Source: Neodontobutis hainanensis
Taxonomy: Eukaryota > Chordata > Actinopteri > Gobiiformes > Odontobutidae
DNA length: 64,000 bases
Assembly: GCA_024349245.1 (NCBI GenBank)
Contig: JALDNG010000719.1
Location: forward strand, 1-64,000
Direction: 5' to 3'
Shown here: piece by piece, positions 47,101-59,373 of the stretch
Position numbering within the stretch: the stretch's first letter is position 1
Layout: every line of letters begins with the position of its first letter
Notes under the pieces: generated by a model
Seen by the model: only the letters and a program-made list of their open reading frames with translations
Told to the model about the DNA's origin: nothing
Database searches by the model: none
Program-made: the position numbers and the translations under genes

Positions 47101-48826
47101 AGAAACTGTAGACGTGCAGTAGAACAGACCGTAGATGAGCATTAGAACAGACTGTAGAGCTGCAGTTGAACAGACTTCAGAGCAGCAGTAATACAGACAC
47201 TAGATTGGCTTTAGAACTGACTGTAGAGGAGCATTAGAACAGACTGTATATGAGTATTAGAAAACACTCTAGACATGTTTTAGAACAGACGGTAGAGGTG
47301 CAGTAATACAGACTGTAGACGAGCATTAGAACAGACTGTAGATGTGCAGTAAAACAGACTGTAGACGTGCAGTAGAACAGACTGCAGTAGAGCAGAGGTA
47401 CAGACTGTAAACTGGCATTAGAACAGACTGTTGAGATGCAGTTGAAAAGACTGTAGACGTGCAGTTGAACAGCCTGTATATGTGCATTAGAAGAGACTGT
47501 AGACGTACAATAGAACAGACTGTTGGCGAGCATTAGAACAGACTGTACACATCCAGGAGAACAGACTCTAGATATGGAGTAGTACAATCTAAAGACCTGC
47601 GTTAGAACAGACTGTGGACGATTATTAAAAAGACTATAGACGTGAATTTGAACAGACTGTAGATGAGTATTAGAAAAGACTGTAGACATGCTTTAGAACA
47701 GACTGTAGAGGTGCAGTAGAAGAGACTGTAGAGGTGCAGTATTACAGAATGTTGACAATTATTAGAACAGACTGAATACATGCAGTTGAACAGCCTGTAG
47801 ATGTGCATTAGAAGAGACTGTAGTTGTACAATAGAACAGACTGTAGACGAGCATTAGAACCGACTGTACACATCCAGGAGAACAGACTGTAGATATGGAG
47901 TAGTACAGACTAAAGACCTGCGTTAGAACAGACTGTGGACGAGCATTAGAACAGACTATAGACATGCATTAGAACAGACTGTAGATGAGTATTAGAAAAG
48001 ACTGTAGACATGCATTAGAACAGACTGTAGAGGTGCAGTAGAAGAGACTGTAGAGGTTCAGTATTACAGAATGTTGACAATTATTAGAACAGACTGAAGA
48101 CGTGCAGTAGAACAGACTGTAGAGGTGCAGTTGTACAGACTGTAGACGAGCATTAGAATAGACTGTTGATGTGCAGTAGAAAAGACTGTACAATAGAACA
48201 TACTGTAGATGAGCATTAGAACAGAATGTAGGCGTCCATTAGAACAGACTGTAGATGTGCAGTAGTAAAGACTAAAGACCTGCATAAGAATAGACTGTGG
48301 ACGAGCATTAGAACAGACTATAGACGTGCTTTAGAACAAACTGTAGATGTCCATTAGAACAGACTGTAGATGTGCAGTAGAACAGACTGATGATGTGCAG
48401 AAGAATATACCTCAGAGGTGCAGTAGTTGAGACTTTACGAGCATTAGAAGACACTGTACATGAGTAGTAGAAAAGACTGTAGACATACTTTAGAACAGAC
48501 TGTAGAGGTGCAGTAGTACAGACTGTAGACTTGCAGTTGAACAGACTGTAGCTGTGCATTAGAACAGATTGTAGATATGCAGTAGAACTGAGTAGACGTA
48601 CAATAGAACAGACTGTAGAGGTGCAGTTGAACAGAATGTAGACTTGCAGTAAAACAGATTGCAGAGCATCAGTAGTACAGACTCTAGACTGGCATTAGAA
48701 CAGACTTTAGACATGCAGTATAACAGACTGTAGAGGAGCAGTAGAACAAACTGTAGAGGTGAAGTAGTAAAGAATGTAATTGGGCATTAGAACAGACTGT
48801 TGTCGACCAATAGAACAGAATATAGA
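38112..48826 (-). repeat. Family A array, inverted orientation (longest block)
   Basis: About 10.7 kb, the largest uninterrupted family A block. The 92-bp four-unit block (TATATGAG, TAGACATG, TAGAGGTG, TAGACGAG endings) recurs many times, for example at 41900-42100 and 42440-42700. Near 47600-48060 a run of about 330 bp with ATGTTGACAATTATTAG is repeated. The rare GTGGTCGTACGGACTGC run (39270) is the reverse complement of the run at 16280, so the same higher-order unit exists in both orientations. No gene or transposon is seen. Confidence 0.93.
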
Positions 48827-49459
48827 CATTACATAAATGCATGCTGGCGGTCACTTCCGAGGTCCGATCAAGTGAAATGTCGTCTTTTATATGTTGTTCT
48901 GGGTGGCCCTAGGAGCCAGCGTGCAAAATTTGGAGAGGCTACGACATTGTTAAGCGGTCAAATAGTGTTCAGGCGTCAATGGTCAAAACCCGTTATAAGC
49001 TGTGTCTTTAGGAGGCTGAAACTTTTCACTTTGATCTAAAGCCAGCAACCTTTGATATGTTGTTCTGGGTGGCCCCAGGAGCCAGCGTGCAAAATTTGGA
49101 GAGGCTACGACATTGGTAAGGGGTCAAAGGTCAACTAAGGGTACGAGCTATAGGCCCTGACAAGAAAGGTGTCTTTTGATCATCATTTTTTTCCCCTTTG
49201 CTCTAGAGCTCTGCACTTCGGATATGTGATTCAGGGCTACTCCAGGAGCCAGGGTGATAAATTTGGGATTCCCACATGCCCATTTTGTCAATGTATTTAC
49301 CCTAGTGGGGGCGCTGGAGGTCACTTCCAGGTCCGATCAAGTAAAATGTGGTCTCCTTTTTCTCAACCCAGTACGTGGAAGCGTGTGGTAAAGGTTGGCG
49401 AGGCTACCACATTGATAAGGGGTTTAAAAGGTCAAAAAAGGGTATGCGCTAAAGGCCCA
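48827..49459. repeat. Decayed tandem repeat of about 166 bp, unknown family
   Basis: Unrelated to families A and B. The block ATATGTTGTTCTGGGTGGCC, then GCGTGCAAAATTTGGAGAGG and CTACGACATTG occurs at 48889 and 49055 (offset 166). A weaker version starts at 49222 (ATATGTGATTCAGGG), and GGCGAGGCTACCACATTG appears at 49398. A further pair, GGTCACTTCCGAGGTCCGAT at 48849 and GGTCACTTCCAGGTCCGATC at 49320, flanks the series. No convincing open frame. I do not recognise the family. It may be an older satellite or a transposon internal repeat. Confidence 0.65.
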
Positions 49460-49611
49460 GACAGACTGTAGTCGAGCATTAGCACAGACTGTAGAAATGC
49501 AGTAGTACAGACTGTAAATGTGCAGAAGAACAGACAGTAGACAATTATAAGAACTGACTGTAGACGTGGAGTAGAACAGACTGGCAATTTGCAGATGAAT
49601 AGACTGCAGAT
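49460..49611 (-). repeat. Short family A stretch between the 166-bp repeat and family B
   Basis: About six or seven inverted 23-bp units. It passes into family B through TAGACTGCAGATGAGAAGACAA without a spacer. No AT-rich spacer is present at this A/B junction, unlike those at 4167 and 20521. Confidence 0.88.
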
Positions 49612-52600
49612 GAGAAGACAAGAGGAGGTAACGGGAGGGAGACGAGAGGAAGCAGAGGCCACAGAAAGTCCAGAGGAGGCAGAGAGTCCAGAGGAGGCAA
49701 AGGCCACAAAGAGACCAGAAGAGGAGAAGGAGTCAGAGAGACCAGAAAAGGCAGATGCCACAGAGAGACTAGAGGAGACAGAGAAGGCAAAGACACTAGA
49801 GGAGGGCAGAGGCCAGAGAGAGACCAGAGGAGGCAGAGGCCAAAGAGAGACCAGTGGAGGCAGATGCAACAGAGAGACCAGTGGAGGCAGAGGAGACAGA
49901 GTGACCAGAGGAGGCAGAGGCCACAGAGAGAGCAGAGGAGGCAGAGGAGACAGAGAGACCAGAGGAGGCAGAGGCCACAGAGAGACTAGAGGAGACAGAG
50001 AAGGCAAAGACACTAGAGGAGGGCAGAGGCCAGAGAGAGACCAGAGGAGGCAGAGGCCAAAGAGAGACCAGTGGAGGCAGATGCAACAGAGAGACCAGTG
50101 GAGGCAGAGGAGACAGAGTGACCAGAGGAGGCAGAGGCCACAGAGAGAACAGAGGAGGCAGAGGACACAGACAGACCAAAGGAGGCAGAGGCCAAAGAGA
50201 GACCAGAGGAGGCAGAGGAGGCAGAGAGACCAGAGGAGGCAGAAGAGACAGAGAGAACAGAAGAGGCAGAGGCAACAGAGAGACCAGAGCAGATAGAGAA
50301 CACGGAGAGACTAGAGGAGACAGAGAAGGCAGTGAGACTAGAAGAGGCAGAGGACAGAGAGAGACTAGAGGAGGCAGAGGCCACAAAGAGAGCAGTGGAA
50401 GCAGAGGCCAAAAAGAGACCAGTGGATGCAGAGGAGACAGATGGACCAGAGGAGGAAGAGGCCACAGAGAGGGCAGAGGAGGTAGAGGACACAGACAGAC
50501 CAGAGGAGGCAGAGGACACAGAGAGACCAGAGGAGGCAGAGGAGGTAGAGGACACAGACAGACCAGAGGAGGCAGAGGCCACAGAGAGACCAGAGGAGGC
50601 AGAGAGACCAGAGGAGGCAGAGGAGACAGAGAGACCAGAGGAGGCAGAGGCCACAAAGAGACGAGAGGAAGTAGAGGAGGCAGAGAGGCCAAAGAGAGAC
50701 CAGTGGAGGCAGATGCAACAGAGAGACCAGTGGAGGCAGAGGAGACAGAGTGACCAGAGGAGGCAGAGGCCACAGAGAACAGAGGAGGCAGAGGACACAG
50801 ACAGACCAAAGGAGGCAGAGGCCAAAGAGAGACCAGAGGAGGCAGAGGAGGCAGAGAGACCAGAGGAGGCAGAAGAGACAGAGAGAACAGAAGAGGCAGA
50901 GGCAACAGAGAGACCAGAGCAGATAGAGAACACGGAGAGACTAGAGGAGACAGAGAAGGCAGTGAGACTAGAAGAGGCAGAGGACAGAGAGAGACTAGAG
51001 GAGGCAGAGGCCACAAAGAGAGCAGTGGAAGCAGAGGCCAAAAGAGACCAATGGATGCAGAGGAGACAGATGGACCAGAGGAGGAAGAGGCCACAGAGAG
51101 GGCAGAGGAGGTAGAGGACACAGACAGACCAGAGGAGGCAGAGGACACAGAGAGACCAGAGGAGGCAGAGGAGGTAGAGGACACAGACAGACCAGAGGAG
51201 GCAGAGGCCACAGAGAGACCAGAGGAGGCAGAGAGACCAGAGGAGGCAGAGGAGACAGAGAGACCAGAGGAGGCAGAGGCCACAAAGAGACGAGAGGAAG
51301 TAGAGGAGGCAGAGAGGCCAAAGGAGGCAGAGGCAACAGAAAGACCAAAGGAGGCAGAGAGTCCAGAGGAGGCAGAGGCCACAGAGAGACTAGAGGAGGC
51401 AGAGTAGGCAGAGAGACCAGAAAAGGCAGATGGCAGTAAGAGACCAGAGGCCACAGAGAGATCCAGAGAAGGCAGAGGCCAAAGACTGACCAGAGGAGGT
51501 AGAGGACACAGAGAGACCAGAGGAGGCAGAGGACACGAAGAGACCAGAGGAGGCAGAGGCAACAGAGAGACCAGAGGAGATAGAGGAGACAGAGAGAGCA
51601 GAGGAGCCAGAGGCCACAGAGAGCAGAGGAGGCAGAGGAGACAGACATACCAGAGGAGGCAGAGGCCACAGAGAGATCAGAGGAGGCAGAGGAGGCAGAG
51701 GAGGCAGAGAGACCAGAGGAGGCAGAGGAGACAGAGAGACCAGAAAGGCATAGGCCACATAGAGACAAGAGGAAGTAGAGGACACAGACAGACCAGAGGA
51801 GGCAGAGGCCACAGAGAGACTAGAGGAGGCAGAGGAGACAGAGAGACCAGAGGAGGTAGAGGCCACAGAGCGACGAGAGGAAGCAGAGGAGGCAGAGAGA
51901 CCAGAGGAGGCAGAGGCCACAGAAAGACCAGGGGAGGCAAGGAGAGTCTAGAGGAGGCAGAGGCCACAGAGAGACCAGAGGAGGCAGAGGAGACAGAGAG
52001 ACCAGAGAAGGCAGAGGCCACAGAGAGACCAGAGTAGGCAGCGGCCAGAGAGAGACCAGAGAAGGCAGAGGCCACAGAGAGACCAGAGGAGGCTGAGGCC
52101 ACAGAGAGACCAGAGGAGGCAGAGAGACAGAGAGACCAGAGGAGGCAGTTAGAGCAGAGGAGGCAGAGGAGGGAGAGAGACCAGAGGAGGCAGAGGCCAC
52201 AGAGTGACTAGAGGAGGCAGAGGAGACAAAGAGACCCGAGGAGGCAGAGGACACAGAGAGACTAGAGGAGGCAGAGGCCACAGAGAATCCAGGGTAGGCA
52301 TAGGCTACAGAGAGACCAGAGGATTGCAGAGGTCACAGAGAGACCAGTGGAGGTAGAGAGAGCAGAGCAGGCAGAGAAGGCAGAGGCCACAGGAGGCAGA
52401 GGCCACAGAGAGACCAGAGGAGGCAGAGGACACAGACAGACCAGAGGAGGCAGAGAGAGCATAGGAGGCAGAGAAGGCAGAGAGACCAGTGGAGGCAGAG
52501 GAGACAGAGAGACCAGAGGAGGCAGAAGCCACAGAGAGACCAGAGGAGGCAGAGGCCACAGAGAGACCAGAGGAGGCAGAGAGAGAGAGACCAGAGGAGG

Positions 52601-55600
52601 CAGTTAGAGCAGAGGAGGCAGAGGAGGCAGAGAGACCAGAGGAGGCAGAGGCCACAGAGTGACTAGAGGAGGCAGAGGAGACAAAGAGACCAGAGGAGGC
52701 AGAGGCAATAGAGAGAGCAGTGGAGGCAGAGAGACCAGAGGGGACAGAGGAGGCAGAGAGACAAGAGAAGGCAGAGGTTACAGAGAGAGCAGAGGAGGCA
52801 GGGGACATAGAGAGACCAGAGAAGGTAGAGGAGGCAGAGAGACCAGAGGAGTTAGAGGAGAAAGAGAGACCAGAGAAGGCAAAGGAGACAGAGAGACCAG
52901 AAAAGGCAGATGCCTCAGAGAGACCAGAGGAGGCAGATGCCTCAGAGAGACAAGAGGAGGCAGCGGCCAAAGAGAGACCAGAGAAGGCAGAGGCCACAGA
53001 GAGACCAGAGGAGGCAGAGGCCACAGAGAGACCAGAGGAGGCAGAGGAGGCAGAGGAGGCAGAAGACACAGACAGACCAGAGGAGGCAGAGGCCACAGAG
53101 AGACCAGAGGAGGCAGAGAGACCAGAGGAGGCAGAGGAGGCAGAGGAGGCAGAGGACACAGACAGACCAGAGGAGGCAGATGCCTCAGAGAGACCAGAGT
53201 AGGCAGCGGCCAGAGAGAGACCAGAGAAGGCAGAGGCCACAGAGACACCAGAGGAGGCTGAGGCCACAGAGAGACCAGAGGAGGCAGAGAGACAGAGAGA
53301 CCAGAGGAGGCAGTTAGAGCAGAGGAGGCAGAGGAGGGAGAGAGAGCAGAGGAGGCAGAGGCCACAGAGTGACTAGAGGAGACAGAGGAGACAAAGAGAC
53401 CCGAGGAGGCAGAGGACACAGAGAGACTAGAGGAGGAGAGAGACCAGAGTAGGCAGAGAAGACAGAGAGACCAGTGGAGGCAGAGGCCACAGAGAGACGA
53501 GAGGAGGCAGAGGACACAGACAGACCAGAGGAGGCAGAGGCCATAGAGAGACCAGAGGAGGCAGAGGCCACAGAGAGACGAGCGGAAGCAGAGGCAAGAG
53601 AGAGACCAGTGGAGGCAGAGAGACCAGAGAGGGCATAGGAGGCAGACAGACAAGAGAAGGCAGCGGCCACAGAGAGACCAGAGGAGGCAGAGGAGGCAGA
53701 GAGACCAGAGGAGGCAGAGCCCACAGTGAGACCAGAGGGGGCAGAGGCCACCGAGTGTTCAGAGGAGGCAGAAAGACAGAGAGGCAAGAGGAGGCAGAGA
53801 GACTAGAGGATGCAGAGGAGGCAGAGAGAGCAGAGGAGACCGAGGCCACAGAGAGACCAGAAGAGGCAGAGGCCACAGAGAGATGAGAGGATTGCAGAGG
53901 TCACAGAGAGACCAGTGGAGGTAGAGAGAGCAGAGGAGGCAGAGAAGGCAGAGAGACCAGTGGAGGCAGAGGAGACAGAGAGACCAGAGGAGGCAACGGG
54001 GAAGAGAGGCCACAGGAGGCAGAGGCCACCGAGAGTTCAGAGAAGGAAGAAAGACAGAGAGACCAAAGGAGGCAGAGTGATTAGAGGACGCAAAGGAGGC
54101 AGAGAGACCAGAAAAGGCAGATGCCACAGAGAGACCAGAGGAGCCAGCGGCAGCAGAGAGACCAGGGGAGGCAGAGAGACCAGAGAAGGCAGAGGACACA
54201 AAGAGACCAGAGGAGGCAGAGAGACAGAGAGACCAAAGGAGGCAGTTAGAGCAGAGGAGGCAGAGGAGGCAGAGAGACCAGAGGAGGCAGAGGCCACAGA
54301 GTGACTAGAGGAGGCAGAGGAGACAAAGAGACCCGAGGAGGCAGAGGCCACAGAGAGATCAGAGGAGGCAGAGGCAATAGAGAGACCAGTGCAGGCAGAG
54401 AGACCAGAGGGGGCATAGGAGGAAGACAGACAAGAGAAGGCAGCGGCCACAGAGAGACCAGAGGAGGCAGAGGCCACAGAGAGACGAGAGGAAGCAGAAG
54501 AGGCAGAGAGACCAGAGGAGGCAGAGGCCACAGAAAGACCAGAAGAGGCAGAGAGTCCAGAAGATGCAGAGGCCATAGAGAGGCCAGAGGAGACAGAGGC
54601 CACAGAGAGTTCAGAGGAGGCAGAGGAGACAGAGAGACCAGAGGAGGCAGAGGCCACAGAGGGACGAGCGGAAACAGAGGCAATAGAGAGGCCAGTGGAG
54701 GCATAGAGACCAGAGGGGGCATAGGAGGCAGACAGACAAGAGAAGGCAGCGGCCACAGAGAGACTAGAGGAGGCAGAGGCCACAGAGAGACCAGAGGAGG
54801 CAGAGGAGGCAGAGAGACCAGAGGAGGCAGAACCCACAGTGAGAGGCAGAGGCAGAGGCCACCGAGAGTTCAGAGGCCACCGAGAGTTCAGAGGAGGCAG
54901 AAAGACAGAGAGGCAAGAGGAGGCAGAGAGATGAGAGGATGCAGAGGAGGCAGAGAGAGCAGAGGAGACCGAGGCCACAGAGAGACCAGAAGAGGCAGAG
55001 GCCACAGAGAGATGAGAGGAGGCAGAGGAGACAGAGAGAGCAGAGGAGGCAGAGGCCACAGAGAATCCAAAAGAGACATAGGCCACAGAGAGACCAGAGG
55101 ATTGCATAGGTCACAGAGAGACCAGTGGAGGTAGAGAGAGCAGAGGAGGCAGAGAAGGCAGAGAGACCAGTGGAGGCAGAGGAGACAGAGAGACCAGAGG
55201 AGGCAACGGGGCAGAGAGGCCACAGGAGGCAGAGGCCACCGAGAGTTCAGAGAAGGAAGAAAGACAGAGAGACCAAAGGATGCAGAGTGATTAGAGGACG
55301 CATAGGAGGCAGAGAGACCAGAAAAGGCAGATGCCACAGAGAGACCAGAGGAGCCAGCGGCAGCAGAGAGACCAGGGAGGCAGAGAGACCAGAGAAGGCA
55401 GAGGACACAAAGAGACCAGAGCAGGCAGAGGCCACAGAGTGACTAGAGGAGGCAGAGGATACAAAGAGACCAGAGGAGGCAGAGGCCACAGAGAGACGAG
55501 AGGAAGCAGAGGAGGCAGAGAGACCAGAGGAGGCAGAGGCCACAGAAAGATCAGAGGAGGCAGACAGTCCAGAGGAGGCAGAGGCAATATTGAGACCAGT

Positions 55601-57583
55601 GGAGGGAGAGAGACCAGAGGGGGCATAGGAGGCAGACAGACAATAGAAGGCAGAGGCCAGAGAGAGACCAGAGGAGGCAGAGGCCACAGAGAGACCAGAG
55701 GAGGCAGAGGAGGCAGAGAGACCAGAGGAGACAGAGGCCACCAAGAGTTCAGAAGAGGCAGAAAGACAGAGACCAGAGGAGGCAGAGAGACTAGAGGATG
55801 CAGAGAAGGCAGAGAGTCCAGAGGAGACAGAGGCCACAGAGAGACCTGAGGAGGCAGAGGAATAGAGAGACAAGAGGAGGCAGAGGCCAAAGAGTGACCA
55901 GAAGAGGCAGAGGCCACAGAGAGACGAGAGGAGGCAGAGGAGACAGAGAGACCAGTGGAGGCAGGGGAGACAGAGAGAGCAGAGGAGGCAGAGGCCACAG
56001 AGAGACGAGAGGAAGCAGAGGAGGCAGAGATACCAGAGGAGGCAGGGGAGACAGAGAGAGCAGAGGAGGCAGAGGCCACAGAGAGACGAGAGGAAGCAGA
56101 GGAGGCAGAGAGACCAGAGGAGGCAGAGGCCACAGAAAGACCAGAGGAGACAGAAAGTCCAGAGGAGGCAGATGCCATAGAGAGACCAGAGGAGGAGGAG
56201 GCCACAGAGAGACCAGAGGGGCAGAGGGCACAGAGAGTTCAGAGGAGGCAGAAGAGACAGAGAGACCAGAGGAGGCAGAGGTTACAGAGAACCCAGAGGA
56301 GGAGGAGGCCACAGAGAGACCAGAGGGGGCAGAGGGCACAGAGAGTTCAGAGGAGGCAGAGGAGACAGAGAGACCAGAGGAGGCAGAGGTTACAGAGAAC
56401 CCAGAGCAGGCACAGGCAATAGAGAGACCAGTGGAGACAGAGAGACCAGAGGGGCAGAGGAGTCAGAGAGACAAGAGAAGGCAGAAGCCACAGAGAGACC
56501 AGAGGAGGCAGAGGCCACAGAGAGATCAGAGGAGGCAGAGGAGGCAGCGAGATCGGAGGAGGCAAACGAGATAGAGAGACGAGAGGAAGCAGGGGAGGCA
56601 GAGACACTAGAGGAGGCAGTGGCCACAGAAAGACAAGAGGAGGCAGAGAGTCCAGAGGAGGCAGAGGCCACAGAGAGACCAGAAGAGGCAGAGGTCACAG
56701 AGAGAGCAGAGGAGGCAGAGGAGGCAGAGAGAACAGAAAAGGCAGATGCCACAGATAGACCAGAGGAGGCAGCGGCAACAGAGAGACCAGAGAAGGCAGA
56801 GGCCACAGAGAGACCAGAGGAGGCAGAGGCCACAGAGAGAGCAGATGAGTCAGAGAGATAGAGAGTCTAGAGGAGGCAGTTAGAGCAGAGAGACCAGATG
56901 CCACAGAGAAATCCAGAGAAGGCAGAGGCAAAAGACTGACCAGAGGAGGCAGAGGACACAGAGTCACTAGAGGAGGCAGAGGAGACAAAGAGACCAGAGG
57001 AGGCAGAGGCCACAGAGAGACCAGAGGAGGCAGAGGCATTAGAGAGACTAGTGGAGGCAGAGAGCAGAGAGGGCAGAGGAGGCAGAGGCCACGGAGAGAC
57101 CAGAGGAGGCCAAGGAGGCAGAGAGACCAGAGGAGGCAGAGGCCACAGAGAGACCAGATGAGGCTGAGAGACCAGAGAAGGCAGAGGACACAAAGAGACC
57201 AGAGGAGGCAGAGGCCACAGAATGACTAGAGGAGGCAGAGGAGGCAGAGAGACCAGAGGAGGCAGAGGCCACAGAGTGACTAAAGGAGACAGAGGAGACA
57301 AAGAGACCAGAGGAGGCAGAAGCCACAGAGAGACCAGAGGAGGCAGAGGCCATAGAGAGACCAGTTGAGGCAGAGGCCACAGAGTGACTAAAGGAGGCAG
57401 AGGCCACAGAGAGACCAGAGGAGGCAGAGGAGGCAGAGAGACCAGAGGAGGCAGAGGAGACAGAGAGACGAGATGAAGCAGGAGAGGCAGAGAGACTAGA
57501 GGAGGCAGAGGCCACAGAAAGACCAGAGGAGACAGAGAGTCCAGAGGAGGCAGAGGCCACAGAGAGACCAGAAGAGGCAGAGG
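49612..57583 (-). repeat. Family B 27-bp minisatellite, purine-rich strand up (longest block)
   Basis: About 8 kb of modules GAGGAGGCA, GAGGCCACA, GAGAGACCA and variants, including GAGACAGAG and 18-bp units. The plus strand almost lacks T over long runs. Higher-order copying is clear: 49790-50010 recurs near 50009-50228, 50095-50695 recurs near 50724-51322 (about 628 bp), the run near 52028 recurs near 53193, and 53890 recurs near 55107 (about 1.2 kb). Very long open frames (for example 588 codons on the minus strand at 49796-51562) exist because the unit has no stop codon in any frame. Not a gene. Confidence 0.95.
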
Positions 57584-59373
57584 TCAGTGAGATCTTTTGA
57601 CTTGCGCCATTTTCTCTCAGCTGACCGGAGGCTGGTGCGATGCTCACGTAGAACATCGGATAACCAGGGGGCAGACGAGGATGTACGAGCTGGTCTGGAT
57701 ATAAGAGGGCATAAGTTGTACAGGCAGGATGTAAGAGTGGAGCACAGAGTGTCAGTGGCAGTGTTGGTGTTTAAAAGCGAGAGCTCCTCAAGATGGGGAA
57801 GCGCAGAAGAGACGGCAGAGGAAAAGCGGGAGGGACTGAGTGAACGCAGGTTACGTCGGAAAGTGACCAGCGGTAAAACTGTTGCGGTGTCTGGAGAAGT
57901 TAGATCGAGGTCAAGAGTTATGAAGAAATGATCCGAAGTGTGCAGAGGCGTGACCTGAGTATGCCGAGCGAGCAGTGTCTTATGTAGATGAGATCTAGTT
58001 GGTTACCAGACTTGTGAGTTGCTGATGTGGAGACCTGCTTGAGGTCAAATGATGCAGACAGGTTATTGAAGTTAGCAGCCTGTGGCTTTTCAAGGTGGAT
58101 GTTGAAGTCTCCTAATACCACCAGAGGAGTACCATCCTCAGGAAGGATGAAAGAAGCACATCCAACTCCTCCAAGAAATGTCCAAGCTGACCTGGGGTCG
58201 ATAGATAACTACAAAGTGACTTTTAACAGGGTAGGTGATGGTAACAGCATGGAACTCGAAGGAGCTGTTGTCACACAAGGGTGCTAGCTGTTTGAACTTC
58301 CAGTCAGTAGGGATAAGTAATCCGGTCCCTCCACCCCTTCCTGTGAGGCGAGGACTGTGGGAGAAGTGTGATTATGGGAGAGGGCAGCGAGAGTGGCAGA
58401 GTCCTCTGGTTTGATCCATGTTTCTGTAAGTGCTACAACTGAAAGACCAGAATGTTGAACAAAAGCGGTAATGAAATCAGCTTTGTTCACAGCAGACTGG
58501 CAGTTCCACAAGCCTATTGAGAAAGTAGAAGAGGCAGTTATGGACGGTGATATAACATGCAGATTGTTATGGTTGCATCTCCTTTTGCGTAAAACAGATG
58601 AAAATGTCCGTGTAGAAATGACAGTAGGAATTTGAAAACACATTGAAGAGGAGCAGAAAAACAATAGACAGTAGAGAGTAAAGTATAAATAGTAAGTTTT
58701 AAGTGCAAACAATTGGTACAAAAGTGCAATACTCAAGTGCCCTGCTCGGTGGAGTCGAGTGCAGGTAGAGTCGATGGTCTTTACTCTCTTAGGTCTTCAC
58801 GCGATTAGGGCTGCGCGACGCTGCCGCGGTGGTTCACACTTGTATACCCGTCTGATTCAAGAATTGAATTCAGCAGGTCACGCCTCAAAAGGCCATAAAC
58901 AACTCAAACGAAACCAGGCGGCGAGCAGGTGAGAGTGAACGCCGGTGCACCACGTGACAAAGTCGTAGTAATGCACAGAGCGGTTTTCTCAGCAATAACA
59001 TGGCACTAAGCTCAAAATGACAAGAATCAAATACACTTACACGGTTCTGTAGGCTTCTGCTGCTAAGTTGCTTCTCCTACTGACTTCGACTAAACCACGG
59101 ATTAAATAGCAGAGCGCTGCTGGCGTTGATCACGCCTCCAAAAGGCCGTAAACAACTCAAACGAAACCAGGCGGCGAGCAGGTGAGAGTGAACGCCGGTG
59201 CACCACGTGACAAAGTCGTAGTAATGCACAGAGCGGTTTTCTCAGCAATAACACGGCACTAAGGTCAAAAATGACAAGAATCAAATACACTTACACGGTT
59301 CTGTAGGCTTCTGCTGCTAAGTTGCTTCTCCTACTGACGGACTAAACCACGGATTAAATAGCAGAGCGCTGCT
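57584..59373 (-). mobile_element. L2 LINE 5' half, inverted copy
   Basis: Reverse complement of 28816-30607: both 5' monomers, the start MCFQIPTVIS and the endonuclease. It stops at TCACTGA and the next bases join family B, with AGAGGT shared by both sides of the joint. The RT and 3' tail are missing. It therefore comes from copying or inversion of an existing insertion, not from a new insertion, because LINEs lose 5' and not 3' ends when they insert. The flanking GTAGAACA (59374-59381) is the duplication of the + copy in reverse. Confidence 0.9.
57918..58736 (-). pseudogene. Endonuclease part of the inverted L2 copy
   Basis: Frames on the minus strand show GLWNCQSAVNKADFITAF, VALTETWIKPEDSATLAAL and (in a second frame) MVLGDFNIHLEKPQ with NQLDLIYIRHCS. 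It has the same frame break near the SLLTGSSNS end as the plus copy, so that break predates the duplication. A 3-bp insertion-like change (EGVEGPDYL here, REGPDYL in the plus copy) and a shortened T run separate the two. Confidence 0.8.

Noticed and set aside
48800..49471. Short open frames in the 166-bp repeat block
   Set aside because: They cross unit borders without repeating a common peptide, and the units differ by indels that are not multiples of three.
49796..51562. A 588-codon Ser/Leu/Pro-rich open frame on the minus strand
   Set aside because: It is one of six frames left open by the 27-bp family B unit. The other frames over the same DNA are equally open, and there is no start context, unique domain or neighbouring gene structure.
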